Positions 51,760-61,600 of a stretch of 64,000 nucleotides of DNA are shown here, in pieces. This stretch comes from Chryseobacterium ureilyticum. GTDB taxonomy: Bacteria > Bacteroidota > Bacteroidia > Flavobacteriales > Weeksellaceae. Made by a program: the position numbers and the translations under genes. Under the pieces are notes generated by a model, which saw only the letters and a program-made list of their open reading frames with translations, was not told the DNA's origin and searched no databases. Position 1 is the stretch's first letter, and every line of letters starts with the position of its first letter. The stretch spans positions 310,001-374,000 of the forward strand of contig NZ_FTOL01000002.1 of assembly GCF_900156735.1 (NCBI RefSeq), written 5' to 3'.

Positions 51760-52947
51760 TCAAGAAAGCTTTCTGTTCCTGAAATTCCAGATCAAATACA
51801 GTAAAAATAAAATAAACCAGACGCCAATGACAGCGCTTATAAAAATTTCTATGATAGAAGGGTGAAGATAATTCGGTTTATAAAACAAACGGTCGAGCGT
51901 TGCAAATTTATCTTTTAACTCTTTTCTTTCGTAGGTATTTCGTATTTCATTCAGAGGTTCGTCCCAATGATCCCGATAATAGAAAATATCTTTAGTAAGT
52001 TCTTTCGGAACGATCTGTGATTCTATATTATATTTTTTAAAAAGAATATCCAGTTTCTGAAACGAAAAAAGTAATGAGTCCTGACTGTATTTGTAAAGCA
52101 AATTGTACCTTTCGACTCCATTTTGATACAATTGGCGTCGTTCAGAAACTTTATTCAATGGTGAGAACAAAATTTTGTTCCCAAGAAAAATACATATTTT
52201 TTCATCATATTGAGGATATACCTCTATTCCTTGAAATAAAATTTCAGTACTGTCCCCTATCTCCTTTTCAGAAATAAATCTTCTTCCCAGCTCCTCAGCA
52301 TTAAGCCCAAGAATGCCAAGTACCACTTTTGATCTATTGCTTAGTTTCTTATGATCAGAACTCAGCATTGTCAGGGTATCAAGACTGTAATACCTGGATT
52401 TTGCTGAAAAATAATCCTTATTATTACCTGGCTCGTAGTATACCGTATCTCTCAGTTCAATCACAGGATAAGGTTTAGGATATAAAATATTTTTGGGATT
52501 AAACAATTTCTCTGAACTGTAGGAAGTATAGTTGTATAAGAAAGGGTGTAAGACATTTAGCAACGTTTTGTCTTTATTCAGTTCCTTTTCAGGTAATTCA
52601 GTTCGTAGTTTTGCATTGAAGCCGAAACTATAACTGATGAAAAAAGTCAGAGAGGAAAAAGATACCAACAGAAGTATAATCCCTATTCCTAATCCTTGAG
52701 AAAGTTTATATTTTTTTTTGGAATGATTTCTAAGGAGAAAAATAACGAAGAAAAACAGAAAAAAGCCACTTACGAAAACGTGAGAAATAGAAACATCATC
52801 ATAAAATTTAAATCTATAGAATTCTGTATAAATATTAATATCCTTAAGACCTTTAAACTTTATATATCCGTAAATAAAATAAGCCAAATGTATAACGGCT
52901 AACACTACAAAGGATTTGATCAGAAATCGTTTTAATTTTCCGTCCAT
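51760..52947 (-). CDS. Membrane protein of unknown function
   Basis: 395 residues. Hydrophobic helices at about 9-28 (IKSFVVLAVIHLAYFIYGY), 55-72 (FVSGFFLFFFVIFLL) and 87-108 (GIGIILLLVSFSSLTFFISY) are followed by a long soluble region (110-360) and a final helix (FISAVIGVWFILFLLYLIW, about 370-388) with a basic tail. The topology suggests a large periplasmic domain held by helices at both ends. I recognise no family and no catalytic motif. It stands alone and is convergent with the MpaB-type gene. Confidence 0.6.
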   Translation of the reverse strand: MDGKLKRFLIKSFVVLAVIHLAYFIYGYIKFKGLKDINIYTEFYRFKFYDDVSISHVFVSGFFLFFFVIFLLRNHSKKKYKLSQGLGIGIILLLVSFSSLTFFISYSFGFNAKLRTELPEKELNKDKTLLNVLHPFLYNYTSYSSEKLFNPKNILYPKPYPVIELRDTVYYEPGNNKDYFSAKSRYYSLDTLTMLSSDHKKLSNRSKVVLGILGLNAEELGRRFISEKEIGDSTEILFQGIEVYPQYDEKICIFLGNKILFSPLNKVSERRQLYQNGVERYNLLYKYSQDSLLFSFQKLDILFKKYNIESQIVPKELTKDIFYYRDHWDEPLNEIRNTYERKELKDKFATLDRLFYKPNYLHPSIIEIFISAVIGVWFILFLLYLIWNFRNRKLS

Positions 52948-53231
52948 ACAATGATCTTTAAAAACAATGTTTTAAGGTAAGCATTTTTTATATTGGATGA
53001 ATAAAACTATGGTTCTATTCATTAAAATAAAATTTCCAATTATAATATTTATTGCGAACACCCTTATTCTGTAAGCATAAAACACTGATTTCTATTTTTT
53101 CAATATTTTTCAGCACCATATTTTTCATCTCCTTCGTTTTGAACAACATGACTCCTAAAACTTTATCATTTTTTAACTCTAAAAACCTATTTCAGCGATA
53201 AATAATATTAGTTTTTGATCTTTAAATTATG
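52948..53231. other. Intergenic spacer before recA
   Basis: About 280 bp of AT-rich sequence between the membrane-protein gene and the recA promoter. One 44-residue minus-strand frame (53015-53149) exists but has no supporting features. I found no SOS-box-like palindrome by eye. Confidence 0.5.
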
Positions 53232-53239
53232 TATTTTTG
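53232..53239 (+). promoter_or_regulatory. -7 element of recA
   Basis: TATTTTTG matches TAnnTTTG 19 bp before the ATG at 53259. A TTG exists upstream (53215-53217) but the spacing is 14, shorter than usual. Confidence 0.5.
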
Positions 53240-53258
53240 AGAAATTATTTTAATAAAG

Positions 53259-54260
53259 ATGAGTAACATTGATGATAAGAAAAAAGCACTCGCATTAGTG
53301 CTTGACAAGCTAGATAAAACATACGGAAAGGGAACTGTAATGACTTTAGGCGATGAGTCTATTGACAATACGATAGAAGTAATTCCTTCCGGATCTTTAG
53401 GATTAGATATTGCGTTAGGTATAGGAGGATATCCAAAAGGAAGAATCATTGAAATCTATGGACCTGAATCTTCTGGTAAAACAACATTAACTCTTCATGC
53501 TATTGCTGAAGCTCAAAAAGCTGGAGGTATTGCTGCATTCATTGATGCTGAGCACGCTTTCGACAGAACATATGCTGCAAAATTAGGAATCGATTTGGAA
53601 AACCTTATCATTTCTCAGCCGGACAACGGTGAACAGGCACTAGAAATTGCTGACAACCTTATCCGTTCAGGAGCAATTGATATTGTAGTTATTGACTCTG
53701 TAGCGGCTCTTACTCCGAAAGCTGAGATTGAAGGAGAAATGGGAGATTCTAAAATGGGTCTTCACGCAAGATTAATGTCTCAGGCATTAAGAAAGCTTAC
53801 GGCTACTATTTCAAGAACGAAGTGTACGGTGATTTTCATTAACCAGTTGAGAGAAAAAATCGGGGTAATGTTCGGAAATCCTGAAACGACTACCGGAGGT
53901 AATGCTCTTAAATTCTATGCTTCTGTAAGAATCGATATCAGAAAAGCAAGTGCACCAATCAAACAAGGTGACGAAGCTATCGGAAGCCGTGTGAAAGTGA
54001 AAATTGTGAAGAACAAAGTAGCTCCACCTTTCAAACAAGCAGAATTCGACATCATGTATGGTGAAGGTGTTTCTAAAGTAGGAGAAATTTTAGATGCAGC
54101 TGTTGATATGGGAATCGTGAAGAAAAGTGGTTCTTGGTTCAGCTACGAAGAGACTAAGCTTGGTCAGGGACGTGATGCTGTAAAAGATGTTTTAAAAGAT
54201 AATCCTGATCTTTCTGAGGAATTGGAAAACAAGATCAAGGAAGAGTTGAAAAACAAATAA
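53259..54260 (+). CDS. recA: Recombinase RecA
   Basis: 333 residues. Walker [10 protein letters not shown] (near residue 68), the segment [17 protein letters not shown], Walker [13 protein letters not shown], loop L1 [20 protein letters not shown] and loop L2 [27 protein letters not shown] (quoted in parts) are all intact. It forms the ssDNA filament that drives homologous recombination and LexA-type cleavage. The C-terminal acidic tail is short ([16 protein letters not shown]). The gene is monocistronic with its own terminator. Confidence 0.98.
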   Translation: MSNIDDKKKALALVLDKLDKTYGKGTVMTLGDESIDNTIEVIPSGSLGLDIALGIGGYPKGRIIEIYGPESSGKTTLTLHAIAEAQKAGGIAAFIDAEHAFDRTYAAKLGIDLENLIISQPDNGEQALEIADNLIRSGAIDIVVIDSVAALTPKAEIEGEMGDSKMGLHARLMSQALRKLTATISRTKCTVIFINQLREKIGVMFGNPETTTGGNALKFYASVRIDIRKASAPIKQGDEAIGSRVKVKIVKNKVAPPFKQAEFDIMYGEGVSKVGEILDAAVDMGIVKKSGSWFSYEETKLGQGRDAVKDVLKDNPDLSEELENKIKEELKNK

Positions 54261-54279
54261 TTTTTCCAATAAAATATAG

Positions 54280-54305
54280 AAAAGGCAGTCTTAGGATTGC
54301 CTTTT
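54280..54305 (+). terminator. Terminator of recA
   Basis: AAAAGGCA (54280-54287) and TGCCTTTT (54298-54305) with a 10-base loop and T7 tail. Confidence 0.8.
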
Positions 54306-54515
54306 TTTATTTGCCACGACAGACTGATTTTTATGAATAATGTTCAAGATTATTAAGTCTCTTTTCACGAAAAGATTATTTTTAATTATGTTTTATTTTA
54401 AGCTAGCAAAGAGGAAATCAATTTCATTGATTATGTCTAAACGAAAGTTTTTAAGGAAAAATATAACATCATAATTGTTTTTTATTTACGCCTATTTATA
54501 CTTCTTTAAAACAAA

Positions 54516-54551
54516 AAAACGAGACTGCCCAAAAATGAACAATCTCGTTTT
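54516..54551 (-). terminator. Terminator of the 54570-56006 gene
   Basis: AAAACGAGA (54516-54524) and TCTCGTTTT (54543-54551) form a 9-bp stem with an 18-base loop; on the minus strand it is followed by a T-rich tract. The 210 bp between this and the recA terminator hold no gene that I can see. Confidence 0.65.
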
Positions 54552-54569
54552 AATATTATATTTTTAACC

Positions 54570-56006
54570 TTATTCTGCGATTTTCCCTTGTAACTGTAGC
54601 GCTCCGGTAACTTTCATTCCTTTGGTTAAAGTTTCAAATCTCATATTTTCTTTATTAACAAAAGCATCAATGGTAAAGAAATCCTCCATTTCTTCGTGAG
54701 TGATCAATTTCAGTTTCAGAATATATCCTTTAAGACTTCCATCTTCAAGCAATTCTGTCTCTTTAAAATCTACAACAGTAGCAATGAAATCAAAACATGC
54801 ATAATTTGGAAGATCATTACTTGGGGCATATGTTGTAAAGTCTTCACTCATCTTCGTACCATCAGCCAAATCAAAATTCTGTTGGACATCTAATATGAAA
54901 ACAATTCCACTTAAATTAATCTTCAAATGTGGCTGCGTTAAATATGTATTTTTGTTTTCTGCATAATCCGTTGCAAAATACCAAACTCCAAAAGTTTCTC
55001 GCGCTGGTCCTGCAACAATCGCTTCCAGATCTCCTGCATTCTCCCATTCTCTGATTGATCTGGTTTCAAAATCCAAAGTATAATCTGTTTTTACTTCCGG
55101 ATATATTGTACTAAGTTCTTCGGTTAAGACAGTTTTAAATTTCACATCTTTGAAATCTGTTTTACTTGTCGGATTTTCAATGGACGGATCATTAACTGTT
55201 GACTGCAATAAAAGAGTTTGTAAATAATTAGAATAATCTTTACTCTGGAAGTTTTCGTGTCCGAAAATACCACTCCATGTATTAACAAGGTTATGAACAT
55301 TCGATTTTCTGATGATAATTCCTGCTTCATTGGTCATTTCAGGAGCTTTAATTCCTTCCGTATTCTGGAAATAATTTTTACCGTCAACCAATTGAGTATT
55401 CATGATCTCATTATTTTCATCATGAGAAAATTCTGCAAATCCTTTATAACTGATATTACCATTTTCAAGATTATAAGGAATTCCTGTCTGTGCCTTATCC
55501 TCACCTTTAAAGTGATAAGCTAATGAAATCGCTTTAAACTCTTCTTCTCTCGTTGCAGGATTGTGATTCCCGTTATTATCAAACTGAGAGTGATATAAGA
55601 TCACATAAGACTTTATTTTCCCTTCCTGAAGTTCGTTTTCAAACTTCTCTTCCATTTTTCTGATTCCTTCGTAGATCGGAAGTGCATAAGCGTCTTCTGT
55701 TACCATATACACGAATCCTTCTACTTCACCGTTTTCTTTCTCAAAAGCAGAAATAGGGGTATACTCACCTCTTAGCTGAAGTGCAATGGAGTGTACGATA
55801 TACTCGTTATAAATCTTTAGCTTTTCATACGCCTCACTCACTTTATTTTCCTGGGTAGATTGTACAGGGATTTCAGGTACAGTCTCTACCACTTCCTCCA
55901 CTACTGTTTCTACTTCTTTCTCCTCTGGCATTTCATATTGCTGCACCGGAGTATTGACATTTCCCTGTCTGTTGTCTTTCTTCTTAAAAAAATCAAAGAT
56001 TCCCAT
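54570..56006 (-). CDS. Cytoplasmic protein of unknown function
   Basis: 478 residues without signal peptide. It begins MGIFDFFKKKDNRQ, then an acidic linker rich in Glu and Val (about 25-52). The rest is a mixed alpha/beta protein with two related-looking beta-rich halves: FVYMVTEDAYALPIYEGIRK and KSYVILYHSQFDNNGNHNPA in the first, GVWYFATDYAENKNTYLTQP and FDFIATVVDFKETELLEDGS in the second. I recognise no domain. It carries an upstream motif shared with the S9/htpG intergenic region (56061-56080). Confidence 0.65.
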   Translation of the reverse strand: MGIFDFFKKKDNRQGNVNTPVQQYEMPEEKEVETVVEEVVETVPEIPVQSTQENKVSEAYEKLKIYNEYIVHSIALQLRGEYTPISAFEKENGEVEGFVYMVTEDAYALPIYEGIRKMEEKFENELQEGKIKSYVILYHSQFDNNGNHNPATREEEFKAISLAYHFKGEDKAQTGIPYNLENGNISYKGFAEFSHDENNEIMNTQLVDGKNYFQNTEGIKAPEMTNEAGIIIRKSNVHNLVNTWSGIFGHENFQSKDYSNYLQTLLLQSTVNDPSIENPTSKTDFKDVKFKTVLTEELSTIYPEVKTDYTLDFETRSIREWENAGDLEAIVAGPARETFGVWYFATDYAENKNTYLTQPHLKINLSGIVFILDVQQNFDLADGTKMSEDFTTYAPSNDLPNYACFDFIATVVDFKETELLEDGSLKGYILKLKLITHEEMEDFFTIDAFVNKENMRFETLTKGMKVTGALQLQGKIAE

Positions 56007-56060
56007 AGTCTTATTAAAATTGGCGGTAAATATAATAAAAGCTCACAATAGACCCATCAT

Positions 56061-56080
56061 AAAAAAATGCCATTGTGTCA
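56061..56080. promoter_or_regulatory. Shared 20-bp motif upstream of the 478-residue protein gene
   Basis: AAAAAAATGCCATTGTGTCA is 18/20 identical to 59117-59136 in the htpG/S9 divergent region. On the minus strand it reads TGACACAATGGCA followed by T7, i.e. two TGrCA half-sites 3 bp apart. It lies 55 bp before the start codon at 56006. Confidence 0.45.
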
Positions 56081-56111
56081 GTTATGTTTTTAAAGAAATA
56101 TTATAAAGCAA

Positions 56112-56140
56112 AATCGGCGGAGCCAAAGGCTCCGCCGATT
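56112..56140. terminator. Terminator of the S9 peptidase gene
   Basis: Perfect 13-bp stem AATCGGCGGAGCC (56112-56124) / GGCTCCGCCGATT (56128-56140) with loop AAA, the most GC-rich hairpin of the window, just after the stop of the minus-strand gene at 56146. Confidence 0.85.
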
Positions 56141-56145
56141 CTTTA

Positions 56146-59040
56146 TTAATTAGGCTTATCGTCTGTTAATTCAAATCCCCAGTCCTTTCCTTTCTGGACC
56201 GCCGGAATACCTTTTGTCATCCATAGCGGAGCTTTAGCACCTTTAAGATAATAATCAAAAAACTGCTGCTCGCGAATTTGGATATCTTTTCTGTTCTGGC
56301 GTTTTACAAGGTTGTGATCATCACCATTATAGTTTAGAAGCCATGCAGGTTTTCCAAGACGACGTAATGCAGTAAACATTTCGATCCCCTGGTACCATGG
56401 CACTGCTCCATCTTTATCATTACTCATAATGACTACCGGAGTTTTCACCTGATTAATTGTAAAGAGCGGTGAGTTTTTAATGTAAAGCTCAGGAGCGTCC
56501 CATAAGTTCTTCCCTAATCTACTTTGTGATTTTTCATACTGAAACTGTCTGTTCATTCCTGATGTCCATCGGATTCCTCCGTAAGCAGAGGTCATATTTA
56601 CCACAGGGGCACCACTCCATGCAGCGGCATACATATTTGTATGAGCAATAAGATATGCTACCTGATAACCGCCCCAGCTTTGTCCCTGAATTCCGATTTT
56701 AGCACCATCTACCCATGAGTTTTGCTTTAGTTTTTCAACTCCTGAATTAATATATTCCATTGCTGATTCTCCCGGGAAACCATCTGTATAAGAAATATCA
56801 GGTGTAAAAACCAAATATCCGTTACTCACAAAATAAGAAATATTTAATCTTGAAGGCGTTGGAGCAGGTGCTACATAACGGTTCAGATTATCCGAAAGTT
56901 TTTCATAGAAATAAACAATCATAGGGTATTTTTTATTCGGGTCGAAATCTTCCGGTTTGTATAAAATTCCTGTGGATGTATTTCCTTTTGGTGTTGTCCA
57001 GTTTACTAATTCATCAGTACCCCAATTGTAAAGTTTTTGCTGCGAATTTGTATCACTCAGTTTTTGTTGGTTTGAAAAATCTGATGTAGCAAAGATATTC
57101 GGAGAAGCTGTGTAAGATTCTTTTACTAAAATATATTCCTCAGCATTTTTCGCCTTTTGAAGAGTACGATAGCCCCATACATCTTCCATCTGGATTTTTA
57201 CAGGATCTCCATTCGAGTGGATAGCTGTTTTGAAAATTCCATTTGCTTTGGTTGTATTGTCAAACGCTGATAAATAAATAGAAGATTTTCTGTTTAAGCT
57301 TTTAATATCTTTATCAAGCATGTAGGTATCAAACGTTATTTTATTTTTACGCCCGAATCCATTCGTGATGTTTCTTGGTTTTTTTGAACCGTTTAAGAAA
57401 AACTCCCAAAGGTCATAACGATCTCTTATAATTACAGACTCATCATTATCCGTCCAGGATGCAATTCCATAAGAACCTGGCAAATCTGGCATATCAAACT
57501 CTTCATCTACAAAAGAAACAGGTAACCCACTACTCAATGGTGATGTTTGTTTTGTTTTAACATTATAACTTAGCCATTGTCCTTTTTCTCTGTCAAAGAT
57601 TACCACAAATTTTCCGAGTGGAGATACAGCAACTGCTCCATCCAGATTTTTAGTAATTTCGGTTCTGTCTCCTGTCTTATTATCGATCAGGAAGTAGGTT
57701 TTCTTTGTGGAACCTTCCCATTGTGAGGAGATACGATTATTTATGCTCGTAATACCAATCGCAAATTCAGCATTTCCTTCATTTGCCAAACGTAATGTAT
57801 CCAAATCTTCACCATCAATATTTCTAAAGAAATCCGGTTTTTCCGTTTGCATTACAGCAGCATAAGATTTTTTCAAATCATTTTTCAACTTTTGTAGCTG
57901 TACTGTTTGCAAATAATCATCTCTATAATTCCAGATGTCTACCACAGCATGATCATTCGCAATCATTGCTGTATCTTTTGCAACAGGTTTCGGAGCAACT
58001 CCAAAATAAAGCTGTTTCCCGTTTTTACTGAATATAGGGAAACGGTTTTCAGAAATGACCCAGTTCTTTTTCATCTGAGCATTTTCGTTGGTTACAATTT
58101 CCTTTTTCTTTGTTTTAAAATTAAAGTAATACAGCTCATACAGCTTTACCAAATCATTCTGTGCAGAAGAAGTTCCTACAAAAGCAAGTTGATCTCCTAT
58201 TTCATCAAAAGACAACTGTGAAAAATCACCTTCCATTTCAGAAATTTTATTGACAGTTCCCTTTTGAAGATCTACTACTTGTACAGACTGAAGCGCATAT
58301 TTCTTTGGCTTTGATTTATCAGTATCTTTCTTTTCATCAGACTTTTCATCTGTAGAGTCTTTTCCTTCTTTTTTATCCTTTTTCTCTTCCGGCTTTTTGG
58401 TCACAAAAACGAGTTGTTTTCCGTTTTTACTGAACTCATAACGAACGACATTATCATACGTAGTACTTTTCCCATCCAGAAGATTTCTAACGACTAACTG
58501 TAATGGTTTTGCATTTTTATCGTCTTCTTTGTTTTCGTCACCGTCTTCTTTATCGGAGGCACTATCAGAAGATTTATCTTTTATATTTTCGAGAAGATAT
58601 GCAATATAAGAACCTGCTTTTTCAGGGGTCTTAAATGATTTTACATTAGGAATTTTCTCTGTTTTATTATTTGAGAAATCAACTATTGCAAGGCTGTCTT
58701 TTGTTAATTTATTTTTTTTAAGCTTCTTATCTTTTACTGCTTTTATATCTTTATACTCGGGACGGATTTGAAAAACAGCAAATCTGGAATCTTCAGTAAA
58801 ATCTATTTTTGTGGCTCTTGCAAAATTCTTTGAGGTTTTATTTTTAACGGAATATAAAACAAGATTAGGATTTCCTTCCTGAACATCTACAGAATAGGCT
58901 ATCCATTTTCCGTCATTAGATATTTTTCTTGCGCCAATATTTTGCCAATTGTCATAAACAGAATGGTCTAAAGGCTTTTTCTGTCCATACATCCAACAGG
59001 TCATGATGAGCAGAATAAAAACTGTACACTTCAACTTCAT
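56146..59040 (-). CDS. S9 family (prolyl oligopeptidase/DPP-type) serine peptidase
   Basis: 964 residues with signal peptide MKLKCTVFILLIMTCWMYGQ. The N-terminal beta-propeller-like part (about 30-640) contains two highly charged insertions (around 155-190 and 220-255, almost only Lys, Asp, Glu, Ser). The C-terminal hydrolase has the serine in GQSWGGYQVAYL (near 790), the aspartate in SNDKDGAVPW (near 873) and the histidine in GDDHNLVKRQNR (near 908). It should cleave small peptides in the periplasm. It is divergent from htpG across a 156-bp gap. Confidence 0.92.
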   Translation of the reverse strand: MKLKCTVFILLIMTCWMYGQKKPLDHSVYDNWQNIGARKISNDGKWIAYSVDVQEGNPNLVLYSVKNKTSKNFARATKIDFTEDSRFAVFQIRPEYKDIKAVKDKKLKKNKLTKDSLAIVDFSNNKTEKIPNVKSFKTPEKAGSYIAYLLENIKDKSSDSASDKEDGDENKEDDKNAKPLQLVVRNLLDGKSTTYDNVVRYEFSKNGKQLVFVTKKPEEKKDKKEGKDSTDEKSDEKKDTDKSKPKKYALQSVQVVDLQKGTVNKISEMEGDFSQLSFDEIGDQLAFVGTSSAQNDLVKLYELYYFNFKTKKKEIVTNENAQMKKNWVISENRFPIFSKNGKQLYFGVAPKPVAKDTAMIANDHAVVDIWNYRDDYLQTVQLQKLKNDLKKSYAAVMQTEKPDFFRNIDGEDLDTLRLANEGNAEFAIGITSINNRISSQWEGSTKKTYFLIDNKTGDRTEITKNLDGAVAVSPLGKFVVIFDREKGQWLSYNVKTKQTSPLSSGLPVSFVDEEFDMPDLPGSYGIASWTDNDESVIIRDRYDLWEFFLNGSKKPRNITNGFGRKNKITFDTYMLDKDIKSLNRKSSIYLSAFDNTTKANGIFKTAIHSNGDPVKIQMEDVWGYRTLQKAKNAEEYILVKESYTASPNIFATSDFSNQQKLSDTNSQQKLYNWGTDELVNWTTPKGNTSTGILYKPEDFDPNKKYPMIVYFYEKLSDNLNRYVAPAPTPSRLNISYFVSNGYLVFTPDISYTDGFPGESAMEYINSGVEKLKQNSWVDGAKIGIQGQSWGGYQVAYLIAHTNMYAAAWSGAPVVNMTSAYGGIRWTSGMNRQFQYEKSQSRLGKNLWDAPELYIKNSPLFTINQVKTPVVIMSNDKDGAVPWYQGIEMFTALRRLGKPAWLLNYNGDDHNLVKRQNRKDIQIREQQFFDYYLKGAKAPLWMTKGIPAVQKGKDWGFELTDDKPN

Positions 59041-59116
59041 TTTTATTATTTTTTTAAAGGATTAAAAGTATGATATTTCTTTGATAAACCTATGCGAATT
59101 TGGTTCAATCTTAATC

Positions 59117-59136
59117 AAAAAAATGTCATTCTGTCA
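59117..59136. promoter_or_regulatory. Shared 20-bp motif in the S9 peptidase/htpG divergent region
   Basis: AAAAAAATGTCATTCTGTCA, almost the same as 56061-56080. On the minus strand the core is TGACAGAATGACA followed by T7, with TGACA direct half-sites 3 bp apart. It lies 60 bp before the htpG ATG and 76 bp before the S9 start, so it could serve either gene. Confidence 0.45.
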
Positions 59137-59196
59137 CATTCCTTCAAGTGGTATTTTTTTTGAGAAATATTTGAAAATTAAAAAATCTAAAATATT

Positions 59197-61089
59197 ATGA
59201 CTAAAGGAAATATTAATGTATCAGTGGAAAACATTTTCCCACTTATTAAAAAATTTCTTTACAGTGACCACGAAATATTCTTAAGAGAGCTGATCTCCAA
59301 CGCAACTGATGCTACTTTAAAATTAAAGCATTTAACGGGCATCGGAGAAGTAAAAGTTGAATACGGAAACCCAAAACTTGAGGTTAAAATTGATAAAGAA
59401 CAGAAAACTTTACGCATTATCGATCAAGGGATCGGTATGACGGGTGAAGAGGTAGAAAAATATATCAATCAGGTTGCTTTTTCTGGAGCTGAAGAATTCC
59501 TTGAAAAATATAAGGATACGGCGAAAGATTCAGGAATCATCGGACATTTTGGTCTTGGTTTCTACTCTGCATTTATGGTAGCTGAAAAGGTAGAAATTCT
59601 TACAAAATCTTATAAAGATGAACCAGCTGTAAGATGGATCTGCGATGGAAGCCCGGAATTCACTCTTGAGGAAACTACTGATAAAACAGATAGAGGAACT
59701 GAAATTATCCTTCACATTGCAGAAGATTCTGTAGAGTTTTTAGAGGAAGGAAAAATCCGTGAATTGTTATTAAAGTATAATAAATTCATGCCTGTTCCTA
59801 TTAAATTTGGAACCAAAACTCATACACTTCCTTTACCGGAAGATGCACCAGAAGATGCTGTTGCAGAAACTGAAGAAGTAGACAACATCATCAACAATCC
59901 TACTCCAGCATGGACAATCGCACCAAACGACCTTACCAATGAGGATTATATGAAGTTCTATCACGAGCTTTATCCGATGCAGTTTGAAGAACCATTATTC
60001 CACATTCACCTGAATGTAGATTATCCATTCAACCTAACCGGAGTTTTATTCTTCCCTAAACTGAGCAACAATTTAAATATTGATAAGGATAAAATTCAGT
60101 TGTACCAAAATCAGGTATTCGTAACGGATGAAGTAAAAGGTATCGTCCCAGATTTCTTAATGCTTCTGAGAGGAGTAATTGATTCTCCGGATATTCCGTT
60201 AAACGTTTCCCGTTCTTACCTTCAGGCAGATGGTGCCGTAAAGAAAATTTCTTCTTACATCACGAAGAAAGTTGCGGATAAAATGTCTTCATTGATCAAT
60301 GAAAACCGTGAAGATTATGAACAAAAATGGAACGACATCAAAATAGTAATTGAGTACGGAATCATTACGGAAGAAAAATTTGCTGAAAAAGCAGATAAAT
60401 TCACACTATATCCTACAACAGATGGAAAATACTTCCTTTGGAATGAGTTGATTGAGAAAATCACACCTTCACAAACCGATAAGGATAATAAACTGGTAGT
60501 TCTTTACGCAACTAATGCTGATGAACAGCACAGCTATATTCAGTCTGCTAGAGATAAAGGATATGAAGTACTGTTATTAGATTCTCCAATTATTTCACAC
60601 GTTATTCAGAAGCTGGAAACTACAAAGGAAAATATTTCATTTGTAAGAGTAGATGCAGATCACATTAATAATCTGATCAAGAAGAATGAGCCTATCATTT
60701 CAAAATTAACTGAAACTGAGAAGGAATCTTTAAAGAAAAATGTAGAAGAAGCAATTCAGGATACTAAATTCACTGTACAACTTGAAGATCTTGACAGCAA
60801 AGATGCTCCGTTTACAATTACCCAGCCTGAGTTTATGAGAAGAATGAAGGAAATGCAGGCTACCGGTGGTGGCGGAATGTTCGGAATGGGAGGCTTCCCG
60901 GAAATGTACAATCTGGTTGTGAATTCCAATAGTGAACTTTCTAATCAGATTTTAAATACTGAGAATACTGAGGAGAAAGAAAGCTTAATCAAATATGCAT
61001 TGGATCTTGCTAAGTTATCTCAAAACTTATTGAAAGGTAAAGATCTTACAGATTTTATACAGAGAAGCTATAAGCAACTTGAAAAATAA
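59197..61089 (+). CDS. htpG: Molecular chaperone HtpG (Hsp90)
   Basis: 630 residues. The GHKL ATPase domain (1-210) has IFLRELISNATDA, IIDQGIGMTGEEV and GHFGLGFYSAFMVA. The middle domain (about 230-500) has FNLTGVLFFPK and SPDIPLNVSRSYLQ with the catalytic-loop Arg, and a C-terminal dimerisation domain follows, with a glycine-rich stretch GGGGMFGMGGFP near 568. It is an ATP-dependent chaperone for stress recovery. It starts MTKGNINVSVENIFPL, where the conserved domain begins. A terminator follows at 61099. Confidence 0.97.
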   Translation: MTKGNINVSVENIFPLIKKFLYSDHEIFLRELISNATDATLKLKHLTGIGEVKVEYGNPKLEVKIDKEQKTLRIIDQGIGMTGEEVEKYINQVAFSGAEEFLEKYKDTAKDSGIIGHFGLGFYSAFMVAEKVEILTKSYKDEPAVRWICDGSPEFTLEETTDKTDRGTEIILHIAEDSVEFLEEGKIRELLLKYNKFMPVPIKFGTKTHTLPLPEDAPEDAVAETEEVDNIINNPTPAWTIAPNDLTNEDYMKFYHELYPMQFEEPLFHIHLNVDYPFNLTGVLFFPKLSNNLNIDKDKIQLYQNQVFVTDEVKGIVPDFLMLLRGVIDSPDIPLNVSRSYLQADGAVKKISSYITKKVADKMSSLINENREDYEQKWNDIKIVIEYGIITEEKFAEKADKFTLYPTTDGKYFLWNELIEKITPSQTDKDNKLVVLYATNADEQHSYIQSARDKGYEVLLLDSPIISHVIQKLETTKENISFVRVDADHINNLIKKNEPIISKLTETEKESLKKNVEEAIQDTKFTVQLEDLDSKDAPFTITQPEFMRRMKEMQATGGGGMFGMGGFPEMYNLVVNSNSELSNQILNTENTEEKESLIKYALDLAKLSQNLLKGKDLTDFIQRSYKQLEK

Positions 61090-61098
61090 TATACTGGA

Positions 61099-61127
61099 GA
61101 CTGTTTCATTTGAAGCAGTCTTTTTTT
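61099..61127 (+). terminator. Terminator of htpG
   Basis: GACTGTTTC (61099-61107) and GAAGCAGTC (61112-61120) pair over 9 bp with one G-U and a 4-base loop, followed by T7. Confidence 0.85.
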
Positions 61128-61204
61128 ATACAATGAAGTTGGGAAAACGCTAAAACACAAGTTTTTTTTATATAACTAATGATTTAATACGCAAAATTTA
61201 TCTC

Positions 61205-61375
61205 CAATAAAATTGTATCCTGATAAATATTGTCACGAATTCACGAATATTTTTCACATGTAACCTATGTTCCTATGTTGTAAAAAATAAACCACATAGG
61301 AACATAGAATATAATGGTTCTATATATATTAGTATCAATAAAATATTCCTGAATTCATGGTAAAAAAACAGAGTG
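61205..61375 (+). repeat. Dispersed palindromic intergenic repeat, copy 3
   Basis: ATAAAATTGTATCCTGATAA, GTCACGAATTCACGAATA, ACCTATGTTCCTATGTTGTA and the inverted ACCACATAGGAACATAGAAT, ending near TCCTGAATTCATGG. The order and nesting are those of copy 1, with drift in the outer arms. The rest of the 510-bp gap up to 61600 contains no gene that I can see. Confidence 0.6.
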
Positions 61376-61600
61376 TATGCTTAAAATGTTTGATCTTCTT
61401 CTATCTTAAAAATGTCCTTACACATTAAAACTCATCACTCCTTTATCTTTCCAAATAATCTAAAAATCATCAACAGCTCATTTAAATAACCTGAATATTA
61501 TAAATCTATTCCTTCTTTTCTCTTAATCTTCATTGTCCCACTCTACATTTTATTCGTTTTCTATTGTACAGCTTATGCTTTTTTGCCATTTTTGTATAAA

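Noticed and set aside
53015..53149. A 44-residue minus-strand frame before recA
   Set aside because: It has no signal peptide, membrane segment, motif or coupled neighbour. It is within the length expected by chance in AT-rich DNA.
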